The position numbers were made by a program, and so were the translations under genes. Positions 16,133 to 23,092 of a stretch of DNA of 36,881 bases are shown here, in pieces. Position 1 is the first letter of the stretch, and each line of letters begins with the position of its first letter. The DNA comes from Syntrophaceae bacterium (GTDB taxonomy: Bacteria; Desulfobacterota; Syntrophia; Syntrophales; UBA5619). The stretch covers positions 18,443-55,323 of the forward strand of contig PLLC01000093.1 of assembly GCA_003141195.1 (NCBI GenBank). The letters run 5' to 3'. The notes below the pieces were generated by a model, which was not told where the DNA came from, did not search any database, and saw nothing but the letters and a program-made list of their open reading frames with translations.

Positions 16133-17590
16133 TTATTTCTTCACCTGTTCAATGGCCCGTTTCAGGGCGTTCTGGAGCATGCTGAGAGGCGGTTTCCGGA
16201 TGAACCCTTCCTCCATGAGGTGGTGGATGAGTTTGCGGGATTCCTTGATGTCATCCTCGGCCTGCTTGAAGGCCTCCTTGGCCGTCATCTTCACCCGGGC
16301 CACGCCGTCTTTAATGGCCTGCATGGCCACGTCGCGGGCCTCGGCGGGAAAGATCTCCCACTCATCCATCTTGGGCATGATGTTGTCCGGGTTGATGCCC
16401 CGCTTCTCTGCGGTCTTGGCCATGGAGTGGGCCGCGGCGATGGCCATGTTATCCGTGATCTTCGAGGCCTTGACGAGGAGGGCCCCCTTCAGGATCCCCG
16501 GGAAGCCGAGGGAGTTGTTCACCTGGTTGGGGAAGTCCCCGCGGCCCGTGGCGGCGATGTAGGCCCCCGCTTCCTTGGCGGCGTAGGGGTAGATCTCCGG
16601 AACGGGGTTCGCGCAGGCAAAGACGATGGACTTCTTCGCCATGGAACTCACCCAGGCGGGCTTGATCACGTCCGGTCCCGGAGTGGAGAGGGCGATCAGG
16701 ACGTCGGCGCCCTTCATGGCCGCGTCAATGGAATTGACCTTCTTCGGGTTCGTGGCCTTGCAGATCTCCCACTTCCGGTAGAACCGCTTGTCCGCCTCGA
16801 GGTCCTTGCGGCCCTTGTGGAGTCCCCCCTTGGAATCGCACACGATGATCTTTCCCGGGTCCGCCCCGGCCTGGAGGATCAGGCGGATGGTCGTCGCGTT
16901 CGCGGCCCCGGCGCCGAACATGGTGAGGCGGACGTTCTTCAGTTCCTTGCCCGCCACCTTGAGGGCGCTGAGAAGCCCCGCTAGGGTCACGGAACCGGTC
17001 CCCTGGGCGTCGTCGTGCCAGACGGGGATCTGGCAGGCATCGCGCAGGGTGTCGAGAACCTTGTAGCAGTTCGGCTGGGAGATGTCCTCCAGGTTCACGG
17101 CGCCGAAACTCGGCTCCAGCATCTTGACGAACTCGATGATCTTGTCGGGATCATGCTGGCCCTTGGCGTTGTAACTGTTGATGCACAGGGCGACGCCGTC
17201 CACGCCGCCCAGGTACTTCATGAGGAAGGCCTTGCCTTCCATGACGCCGAGCCCGCCGGACGGCGTCACGTCGCCGTCCCCGAGGACGCGGGTGGAATCG
17301 CTGACGATGGCCACCAGGTTGCCCCGGTTGGTTAGTTCAAATGAGGCTTCGTTGTGGTCCCGGATGCTTGTGGAGATCTTGGATACGCCGGGGGTGTACC
17401 AAACGTTAAACCAGTTGAACCCGTAAACGCCGGCCTTGGGGATGGTCGTCATCTTGCCGCCATAGAATTTGTGGGCATCGTAGGCGAGCTCCTTCAGGAA
17501 CAGGGTCTGCCCCTTGGCGATCTGCGCTTCCGTAAAATTCTTCGGGAAGGCCTTCCGTAAATCGGTCAGTGCAAAGTCAATCTTACTCAT
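16133..17590 (-). CDS. Malic enzyme (malate dehydrogenase, decarboxylating)
   Basis: This 485-residue enzyme is expected to convert malate and NAD(P)+ to pyruvate and CO2. Visible parts are the N-terminal FNVWYTPGVSKIS, the Lys/Asp region DSTRVLGDGDVTPSGGLGVMEGK, metal-site acids in NLEDISQPNCY and VWHDDAQGTGSV, and the nucleotide fold MFGAGAANATTIRL. The C-terminal extension after the core (about 60 residues, RVKMTAKEAFKQAEDDIKES) is helical and charged. Cofactor preference cannot be read reliably. It is the first gene of the ten-gene operon. An AGGAG lies about 10 bases before the ATG. Confidence 0.94.
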   Translation of the reverse strand: MSKIDFALTDLRKAFPKNFTEAQIAKGQTLFLKELAYDAHKFYGGKMTTIPKAGVYGFNWFNVWYTPGVSKISTSIRDHNEASFELTNRGNLVAIVSDSTRVLGDGDVTPSGGLGVMEGKAFLMKYLGGVDGVALCINSYNAKGQHDPDKIIEFVKMLEPSFGAVNLEDISQPNCYKVLDTLRDACQIPVWHDDAQGTGSVTLAGLLSALKVAGKELKNVRLTMFGAGAANATTIRLILQAGADPGKIIVCDSKGGLHKGRKDLEADKRFYRKWEICKATNPKKVNSIDAAMKGADVLIALSTPGPDVIKPAWVSSMAKKSIVFACANPVPEIYPYAAKEAGAYIAATGRGDFPNQVNNSLGFPGILKGALLVKASKITDNMAIAAAHSMAKTAEKRGINPDNIMPKMDEWEIFPAEARDVAMQAIKDGVARVKMTAKEAFKQAEDDIKESRKLIHHLMEEGFIRKPPLSMLQNALKRAIEQVKK

Positions 17591-18028
17591 ACAATCCTTA
17601 CTCCTTTCTCTGTGTTTTTTCCTATTTAGGATTCGACGAACCTTCCGATGCGTCGTTGCTCTTCAACCGGGTTTCCTGTTGCAGTGTGCGGAGATGTAAA
17701 ACGAAGGGACGGAGAATGAAGTGCGCCGCCGGACGGGGCCTGTTTTCGAAGCCGTCCATATCGACAAACTGCGTATAATAACAATTCGGCATAGATGCAA
17801 GGGCTGTCTTGGATGGTCTAACCCAAAAGGAAAACCCGCCGCCTTGTGCAAAAAATGTATGTTTTATTATCCTAATCTATTCCATAAAGGCAAGAAAAAA
17901 GTGGAGAAAAAGAACGAGCCCCTGCACGACTCATCCGGCGCCGGTCAGAAATGCCTTGCAGCACGGGCTTTTACGGTGGTCCGCCGGGTCGTCCTGTCTT
18001 TTTCAACAACCTTTGGGAGGCGCGCGCC
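17591..18028. other. Intergenic region upstream of the malic enzyme operon
   Basis: The promoter of the ten-gene operon must lie here, but I see no convincing -35/-10 or sigma-54 match on the minus strand. A TATAAT at 17774-17779 lies on the plus strand without a good -35. GAGGCGCGCGCCTC (18017-18030) is a perfect 14-base palindrome at the end of the DapA-type gene, without a T-run. No coding frame is convincing. Confidence 0.4.
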
Positions 18029-19312
18029 TCAGGATGGGAGGGCGCCCACATCGCGCAGGATTTTCTCGAGCGCCCTGCGCCCTTCGGGATCAAGCTGTTT
18101 CTGCGGCGGGAGGGGAGAACCCACGGGAAATCCCTGCATCTCGAGCCCCGCCTTGACGCAAGCGGCCAGGGAATACCGCTGGAAGGCCACGTTGAGGGGC
18201 CATTGCTTTTTCTGAAGGGCTGCCGCTTCTGCCCACCGGCCCTGCCGGGCTGTTTCGTACAGGGCAATGCTCTGCTCGGGAATGACGCACGCGGGACCGG
18301 ACATCCAGCCGACGCCGCCGATGAGAAACACGAACAGGGGAACGGAAGAGGTATCGCTGAAGAGTTTGATCCGGTCGCCGAGGGTCGTGACGATGGACAT
18401 GAGTTTGCCTACGTTCCCCGACGCATCCTTAAGGTATTGGATATTCGGTTCCCCGGCGAGCTCCCGGAGCGCCTCGACGGAAAAATCCCAGGTCTGGAAT
18501 TTCGGATTCGTGTACAGGGTGACGGGGCAAGACACAGCGCGGGCCACGGCCCGGAAATGGGCAACGACCTGCTGGTCGTTGAGGGGAAAGTAGCCCGGCA
18601 TGACGGCCAGGATCCCGTCCACGCCCAGTTTCTCCGTCTCTGCAGCCTCCCGGACGGCGCCGGGGGTTGACAGATTGCAGACACCCGCCACAACGGGAAC
18701 CCGTCCTGCCGCAGCCCGGACCGTGACCTCCACGGTCCGCCGCTTCGTCTCCCAGTCCAGATAGGGGGCCTCGCCGGTGCTGCCCAGGGGCGTCAGGCCG
18801 TGCACCCCCTTGCGGATCAGGTGTTCCACGAGATCGGCGAGGGGCTGTTCCTTCAGCTTGCCCGCCTCGGTGAGGGGTGTAACCAGATAGGGGAAAATGC
18901 CGGTGAATGCCTTGGCGCCCATGTGATCCTCCTTGTTGCTTCCTGCCTGCCCGTTGCCTCTGTCTGTTTTAATGGCAGAGCATTTTGCGCTCAGAATCGA
19001 CATAAGATGGCTCACGGCGACATCCCGCTGCGTCTTACGGCGCATGGGCCGCTCAAAGTCCACCAGATATCGGACACCTCTCCCCTCACGTTTTTTGCTG
19101 ATGTAGCCACCTTGGTCCAGATCGCTGATGATCAACCGGACGCTACGCTCCGTGATACCAACTTCCTGAGAAATCTCCCGGGCGGTGATCCGAGGATGTT
19201 TGGCCAGCAGCGATAGAACCGCCGCGTGGTTTGTGATAAAGGTCCACCGCTTTTCGCACTCACCGTAACGACTGATTTTTTTAGGGTCAACATTGGTCAT
19301 GGGACAAGCCAT
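18029..19312 (-). CDS. Winged-helix domain in frame with a DapA-family lyase
   Basis: One open frame of 427 codons. Residues 1-112 form a winged helix-turn-helix (RWTFITNHAAVLSLLAKHP, REISQEVGITERSVRLIISDLDQGGYI), a family normally found as a free-standing regulator of about 110-120 residues. Residues 131-427 are a complete 297-residue DapA/NanA-type aldolase: PLGSTGEAPYL, Tyr137 and Schiff-base Lys165 (YLKDASG) by lyase numbering. The lyase has its own start: AAGGAGG (18928-18934), 5 bases, then ATG at 18922. So the cell may make a full fusion, a separate lyase, or both. The 18-residue linker is hydrophilic. The upstream start (19312) has a weak ribosome site. Substrate is unknown; a 2-oxo acid or an aldol product is likely. 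Confidence 0.85.
   Translation of the reverse strand: MACPMTNVDPKKISRYGECEKRWTFITNHAAVLSLLAKHPRITAREISQEVGITERSVRLIISDLDQGGYISKKREGRGVRYLVDFERPMRRKTQRDVAVSHLMSILSAKCSAIKTDRGNGQAGSNKEDHMGAKAFTGIFPYLVTPLTEAGKLKEQPLADLVEHLIRKGVHGLTPLGSTGEAPYLDWETKRRTVEVTVRAAAGRVPVVAGVCNLSTPGAVREAAETEKLGVDGILAVMPGYFPLNDQQVVAHFRAVARAVSCPVTLYTNPKFQTWDFSVEALRELAGEPNIQYLKDASGNVGKLMSIVTTLGDRIKLFSDTSSVPLFVFLIGGVGWMSGPACVIPEQSIALYETARQGRWAEAAALQKKQWPLNVAFQRYSLAACVKAGLEMQGFPVGSPLPPQKQLDPEGRRALEKILRDVGALPS
18920..18934 (-). promoter_or_regulatory. Internal Shine-Dalgarno and start of the lyase part
   Basis: AAGGAGG, a 5-base spacer and ATG lie inside the long open frame exactly where the DapA-type domain begins (MGAKAFTGIFP). 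This is a much stronger start signal than that of the full-length frame, so independent translation of the lyase is likely. Confidence 0.75.
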
Positions 19313-19421
19313 CTTTTACTTGACAAGCAACCTATTTAAGGGATAACTCATGAACAACATTTCATGAATTATAGTTCTTATGTTTTATGCATAGCAGAAC
19401 ATCAGTTATTCCGCAATCAAT

Positions 19422-19441
19422 TTATGAGTCAATCCTCATAA
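19422..19441. promoter_or_regulatory. Candidate operator, inverted repeat TTATGAG-N6-CTCATAA
   Basis: Perfect 7-base arms lie in the 151-base gap between the winged-helix/DapA gene (minus) and the small exported protein gene (plus). Related ATGA-rich half sites occur nearby, such as the TTCATGAA at 19359-19366. It could be the autoregulatory site of the winged-helix protein; this is inference from position only. Confidence 0.4.
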
Positions 19442-19463
19442 CTATGCGGAGCATGAGGAACCG

Positions 19464-19796
19464 ATGAGATTCTTTCGGTCAACATGGTTACAGAGAATCT
19501 TGCTTTTCGTATTGCTGGTCTTGCTGAGCGCAGGTCCCTGTGGTTTTATTGAACAACAGGGGGATCGAAAAGACGAATTCGTCATCCATGCCACGCAGTT
19601 CCTACCCGAACTCAGTTCCATCCTCCAGCAGCCTCAGATCAATTATGGTTTTGATGTCGTCCACGTTTCGGTAGTAACGATTTTCAATAAGATCACTTCA
19701 GACGATTACATTCCGGGAACATCTTGTGATCCTCTTTCCGCCGATCTTCTAACCTATCTTTGTCGGGGTCCCCCTCACCTCATTACCATTCTGTAA
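19464..19796 (+). CDS. Small exported protein, possibly a lipoprotein, unknown family
   Basis: This 110-residue ORF starts MRFFRSTWLQRILLF with a clear signal sequence (LLFVLLVLLSAGPCG) whose SAGPC resembles a lipobox. The rest (EFVIHATQFLPELSSIL) is not recognised. GAGG lies 6 bases before the ATG. The C-terminal end after SCDPLSADLL looks weakly coding, so the gene could be truncated or degenerate. A hairpin follows 17 bases after the stop. Confidence 0.5.
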   Translation: MRFFRSTWLQRILLFVLLVLLSAGPCGFIEQQGDRKDEFVIHATQFLPELSSILQQPQINYGFDVVHVSVVTIFNKITSDDYIPGTSCDPLSADLLTYLCRGPPHLITIL

Positions 19797-19813
19797 ATAT
19801 CCAGTGGACAAAA

Positions 19814-19830
19814 CGGGAGTAACCCTCCCG
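19814..19830 (+). terminator. Weak hairpin terminator after the small exported protein
   Basis: CGGGAG-TAACC-CTCCCG, followed by a mildly T-rich stretch (AAATTTCCTTTCC). Stem of six G/C-rich pairs; no continuous T-run, so termination is uncertain. Confidence 0.4.
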
Positions 19831-19963
19831 GAAATTTCCTTTCCAACCGGATCTCTCGGGCAGGTGGCTCGCAGGTTGTAGTCTGGGATCGGGATACTTA
19901 GGAGGGAAACCCCCTTTTTATTGATACATGTCAACAAATAATAATTCGAGAAAGGAGTTAATC

Positions 19964-20326
19964 ATGGATAAACTTTTCAAATTAATAGGCATTTTATTCG
20001 TGCTTTCTCTATTGGCCTTGCCACTGACTGGGTGCGACAACCCCCCTTGGGAGGGTGGGATGATTCTAAATCTGAAGGTAGACACGCCTCGGGATGGCAC
20101 CACTGTTACTACGTCCACGGTAACGGTAAGCGGCCGCGTGAGTGGAACCCAAAGTGCAGGGGCAAGCGTGAGAATTAATGACGCAGACGTGCCTGTTAAG
20201 GACGGCAAGTTCTCCACCAATGTCACGCTGACCGAGGGCAAAAATGTCATTAATATTGTCGCTAAAGTTGATCAGGCCAAGCCAAATGAGACAGTGACTG
20301 TCACCTATGTCCCGGCTAAACAGTAG
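19964..20326 (+). CDS. Lipoprotein with an Ig-like domain
   Basis: This 120-residue lipoprotein has N-terminal MDKLFKLIGILFV, a hydrophobic signal and a lipobox LPLTGC (Cys at about residue 23). The mature part is one Ig-like beta-sandwich of the glucodextranase-B/Big type: LKVDTPRDGTTVTTSTVTV, ASVRINDADVPVKDGKF, TLTEGKNVINIVA, ending VTVTYVPAKQ. AGGAG lies about 6 bases before the ATG at 19964; an upstream in-frame ATG (19928) is rejected. Function is unknown; such domains usually mediate binding at the cell surface or in the periplasm. Confidence 0.8.
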   Translation: MDKLFKLIGILFVLSLLALPLTGCDNPPWEGGMILNLKVDTPRDGTTVTTSTVTVSGRVSGTQSAGASVRINDADVPVKDGKFSTNVTLTEGKNVINIVAKVDQAKPNETVTVTYVPAKQ

Positions 20327-20398
20327 ACTGGCACGTTTGACCATGTACATACGATCAAGTGATTATCGCTGAAGAACAATATCCGGGAGGATAAATCA

Positions 20399-20716
20399 AT
20401 GAACTGGATGTTTTGGAAAAGTGAGGGTCAGACCAAGAGGCTTCCGGGTCCAAAAGAACCCCCCCAACAAGTTGTCAACTATCTGGTGACAAATGCAAAA
20501 ATGTCTCCCGATCTGGTCTGGCGTCTGAAAGCAGTGACTATTCCCCGGTCAGATGAGAAAGATGTGATCGACGTCCGGGTGTACGACAGTAACGTTACGG
20601 AGCGCAATGGCGTCAAGGTGATAAACTATCATTCCTTAGATGATCATTCTGCCCTCGTAATTTTCGATGGCTGGTACAACAAAGTAACCCATGCTGTCGA
20701 TAAAAAGAAATTATAA
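20399..20716 (+). CDS. Small uncharacterised protein (family member A)
   Basis: This 105-residue cytoplasmic protein starts MNWMFWKSEGQTKRLPGPKE. It is a paralogue of the protein at 34101-34433. Both share an N-terminal FWK, an LPxP proline segment, PDxVWxLK near the middle, RVxD, and a C-terminal SLDxH followed by a hydrophobic strand and G(W/Y). GGAGG lies 8 bases before the ATG. No membrane segment or metal motif is seen. I know no function for the family. It follows the Ig-like lipoprotein gene by 72 bases and may be cotranscribed. Confidence 0.7.
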   Translation: MNWMFWKSEGQTKRLPGPKEPPQQVVNYLVTNAKMSPDLVWRLKAVTIPRSDEKDVIDVRVYDSNVTERNGVKVINYHSLDDHSALVIFDGWYNKVTHAVDKKKL

Positions 20717-20717
20717 C

Positions 20718-20780
20718 AGCATCCAGAAACAACTCGAAGGACAGGAGAATATACCTGCGCTCCTGTCTTGCCTGGATGCT
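20718..20780 (+). terminator. Nested inverted repeats, probable terminator structure
   Basis: Outer arms AGCATCCAG (20718-20726) and CTGGATGCT (20772-20780) enclose inner arms GACAGGAG (20740-20747) and CTCCTGTC (20760-20767). The structure starts just after the stop of the preceding gene. There is no long T-run, so it could instead be an RNA-stabilising element. Confidence 0.45.
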
Positions 20781-20819
20781 TCATCCTAACCAAGATTTTG
20801 GGGGCGAGTAAGGTGCAAC

Positions 20820-21068
20820 ATGCCGGAAGCAAAGGTCGTTTTGCATTTGATAAGGTCGGAGGATCTTAATCACCACGGGGCTTTGTTCGCCGGACAGATG
20901 GCGAAATGGTTAGTGGAGGCCGGTCTTATGGTAGTGCAAGATCTTTTGTGTGAAATTCATAGAGCATCAAAAAAGGTAGAAAAAAGTCTGAACCCCCAGA
21001 AAAAAATAGTTTCAGCGCAGGGTGATGTATTGATGAAGAAGGTTGACCTGATCTCTGGTCGATCTTGA
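20820..21068 (+). pseudogene. Remnant of a hotdog-fold acyl-CoA thioesterase gene
   Basis: The first 40 residues (LIRSEDLNHHGALFAGQMAKWLVEAG) match the YciA-type hotdog thioesterases, including the NHHGxLFxGxM segment. After that the frame has lost the middle of the fold: a short CEIHRASKKV recalls the conserved VCVKIHxLSFKK but is too close, and the remaining residues are unrelated. At 82 residues it is about half the family length. No good ribosome site is seen. I take it as a decayed gene; an active truncated protein is unlikely. Confidence 0.6.
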
Positions 21069-21177
21069 CGCCCAGGGGTCCGCTTCCCTGTCGCTGGGGC
21101 TGACAAGGGGCGATCTTACGCCAGGGACCGCGGAAGTCATTCTGGAAAGACATCCGATCCCGGGCGCGCAGAAATAA
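21055..21177 (+). pseudogene. Fragment resembling ParA/Soj ATPase
   Basis: A frame different from the thioesterase remnant reads LVDLDAQGSASLSLGL and then LTPGTAEVILERHPIPGA before a stop at 21175. This resembles the DLDPQGNATxGLG region (Walker A' partner strand) of ParA-type ATPases and the following helix. A stop codon sits just upstream (21049), and neither the Walker A lysine loop nor the C-terminal two thirds is present. It overlaps the end of the preceding remnant, so two decayed genes are joined here. Confidence 0.5.
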
Positions 21178-21200
21178 AGGGGTATGGCAGGGAGGGAATT

Positions 21201-21314
21201 ATGGGATCGAAAACGATGTTATGGGTTGGCGTAGTTATCGTTATAGCGATTTTATTTTTAATCTCATCCGGGTTAATTCCCCGCAGCTTGCTGCGAAAGG
21301 CCTATTCCTTATAG
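21201..21314 (+). CDS. Possible 37-residue single-helix membrane peptide
   Basis: The ORF starts MGSKTMLWVGVVIVIAILF, one transmembrane helix followed by a short basic tail. GGAGGG lies 5 bases before the ATG. The last ten codons coincide with a REP-like stem-loop, so the natural gene may have been longer. No family recognised. Confidence 0.4.
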   Translation: MGSKTMLWVGVVIVIAILFLISSGLIPRSLLRKAYSL

Positions 21315-21348
21315 ATGCATTTGATACCCCGTAGCTTGCTGCGGGGTA
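21279..21348. repeat. Pair of REP-like stem-loops
   Basis: Two copies of a CCCCGYAGCTTGCTGCG unit lie 48 bases apart. The first (21279-21295) has a CGCAGC/GCTGCG stem; the second (21325-21348) is a longer TACCCCG.../...CGGGGTA stem-loop. They resemble bacterial repetitive extragenic palindromes. No REP-associated transposase is seen in the window. Confidence 0.6.
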
Positions 21349-21783
21349 GTTCATTCTTGTTTCGGAATTAAACGGAGCCGGAGATCCTGTTCCCACGGTT
21401 TGTCAATAATCATCCATTCCGCCACAGAATGAAGAGGCTACTTTTTCAAATTTTTTGAAATTTTTGGGGCATGGGTTTTTATACAGAGGAATAGTAAAAG
21501 GGAAGGCCGGGGGGGTCCTGGGTAAAAAAATCTCTCTCCGGGGAGGCGTGAGTTATAGACGCAGTAACCATAAGAGAGGCTCATACCCCCCTGCATCGCG
21601 TTTCCGGGTCATATGGGCGGTGCTGGTAAAGTAATTCTTTTTTGTGGCAGCTTTCAACCCGAACTGCGGAGGTGTGATCGAAGAAAAAAGGACATGCGCC
21701 GGACCTTGAGTCCACCTACCTATACTGTTCATCGGTGGATATACATCTAAAGTGAGGATTACGGATTGAACTTGATGGAGACA
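21349..21783. other. Intergenic stretch, no gene seen
   Basis: It contains homopolymer-rich sequence and a region with GGAGGCGTGAG and related G-rich pieces around 21540-21600. I could not assign it to a known RNA family, and no frame is convincingly coding. Confidence 0.4.
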
Positions 21784-22737
21784 CTACCGTGTGGCTTTAA
21801 AGGACCTGCTCTGAACAGTAGCTTGGAGAGAATTCAAAATCTCCTCACATTGGGCGGCTACTTTCCGTTTCTGGCCCAGGGAGAGTTGCAGTGATTTTAT
21901 ATTTGTGTTCATCCTAGATAATCTGACCACTTCCTTATGCACCTCCATAAATTTCGAAAAGGCTAACAAAGAGTCACTAAAGATGATCCTGCCATGCTGG
22001 TTGGTAAGACGGGAAAGGTTGCTTAATGCATTGCGGACCTTTTTTTCATTCATGCCCATGAGGTTTTCCAGTTCGTCCATTTTCTTATCTTGAGCCTCAT
22101 TAATGTGCGGGGCTTCGAGGCTGTAAATCATAAATGCAGCGGTAGCAGCCTGATAGGCTAACTTTGCCATCTGCGCCCGTTCACCGTCAGATATAGGGAT
22201 ATCCATCAACTCAGATAAGAGTCGCTCGAAGTTTGCTATGGCTTGGGCGGCTGCGGTATAGGATAAATTTGCTGCTTTGATATTGGTATTCTCTACCGCT
22301 AGGGATAACAGTTCCTTGTCGATTACCCGGAAATTATTCCAATTATCACTGAATTCTTTCAGCAAATTCATCTCTTTGTCTATTTCTGCCGCATCTATCA
22401 GGCCTTTCAGTTCATGGTAATCTCGCTCGACGGCATCAGAACTCTTGCGCGATTGCTCGGCTAAGTCCTTCGATTCTTCGTCGGTAATGGCCATTACAGC
22501 GCCCTTTTCCAGGTCAGTCGATTTTAAAAGATTTATTCTCATCCGGGAGACAATTTCCACGACCTTTGTCGTGTTGCTAATGACGGTTTCATACTTGGCA
22601 TTCTGCCCTAGGAATCCTGAGAAGTACAAAACCAGCACTGACAATAGTAATGTAATGATCAGAACCAGGACAATCCGCACGCCGATTCCCGGAGTCTTTC
22701 TCCATGTTTTTAAGTCACTTCGATTTATTTCATCCAT
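21784..22737 (-). CDS. Membrane-anchored four-helix-bundle sensor protein without signalling domain
   Basis: This roughly 317-residue protein has an N-terminal helix (VRIVLVLIITLLLSVLVLYFSGF) and a long helical domain resembling the ligand-binding four-helix bundle of methyl-accepting chemotaxis proteins (SRMRINLLKSTDLEKGAVM; ERDYHELKGLIDAAEIDKEM). The second membrane helix, HAMP and cytoplasmic hairpin of chemoreceptors are missing; it simply ends SRSFKATR. The bundle would face the periplasm. The start is uncertain: 22737 puts the membrane helix about 16 residues in, and an upstream ATG at 22803 is also in frame; neither has a strong ribosome site. It may be a truncated receptor or a stand-alone sensor. 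Confidence 0.65.
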   Translation of the reverse strand: MDEINRSDLKTWRKTPGIGVRIVLVLIITLLLSVLVLYFSGFLGQNAKYETVISNTTKVVEIVSRMRINLLKSTDLEKGAVMAITDEESKDLAEQSRKSSDAVERDYHELKGLIDAAEIDKEMNLLKEFSDNWNNFRVIDKELLSLAVENTNIKAANLSYTAAAQAIANFERLLSELMDIPISDGERAQMAKLAYQAATAAFMIYSLEAPHINEAQDKKMDELENLMGMNEKKVRNALSNLSRLTNQHGRIIFSDSLLAFSKFMEVHKEVVRLSRMNTNIKSLQLSLGQKRKVAAQCEEILNSLQATVQSRSFKATR

Positions 22738-22876
22738 GTACAAGCATCCCGCCTGACTGATGTTATATCTTTTTGCTGGTGTCGATATTGATCGATAAGG
22801 CATTGCTTTTTCACGATGGGAGTATATGAAGATTGGTCCTGTGTGTCAATTGAATCCTGGGTAGCAAGATTTAAAC

Positions 22877-22905
22877 TTGACAAACCAGGAGACACGAAAT
22901 ATTCT
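22877..22905 (+). promoter_or_regulatory. Sigma-70 promoter of the riboswitch-kup transcript
   Basis: TTGACA (22877-22882), 17-base spacer, TATTCT (22900-22905). Transcription would start near 22912, exactly at the beginning of the riboswitch sequence. Confidence 0.85.
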
Positions 22906-22913
22906 CCACAAAT

Positions 22914-23035
22914 GCCGAATCCTGGTATCTTAAGGAGCGGGGGAACCAGACATTTGGGGCGTATCGCCGCATGGCGTAGGGCAACCTCTTCGGTCCGAGC
23001 CCGTCAGCTAACCTCGCAGGCATCGATGAGGAGAA
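22914..23035 (+). promoter_or_regulatory. c-di-AMP riboswitch (ydaO-yuaA type)
   Basis: The conserved blocks of the ydaO-yuaA RNA occur in order: GCGGGGGAACC (22937-22947), GGGGCGTAT (22956-22964, consensus GGGGTGAAT), AGGGCAACC (22978-22986) and the hallmark CCCGTCAGCTAACCTCG (23000-23016). It starts at the predicted transcription start and ends about 60 bases before the kup start. This class binds cyclic di-AMP and usually turns off potassium uptake genes when bound. No clear T-run terminator follows, so control may act at translation of the GGAGG at 23081. Boundaries are approximate. Confidence 0.9.
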
Positions 23036-23092
23036 CCTTCCGGATTGATCCAGGAGTTCATCCTACAGTACGATGATTTCGGAGGTTCTTTT

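Noticed and set aside
17569-18215. Several overlapping small ORFs between the malic enzyme and DapA genes
   Set aside because: None has a ribosome site or recognisable sequence; CxxC pairs in one frame looked zinc-ribbon-like but are isolated.
21530-21610. Structured G-rich stretch considered as a riboswitch
   Set aside because: Blocks do not match c-di-GMP, molybdenum cofactor, TPP or cobalamin classes that I know, and no gene follows on that strand.
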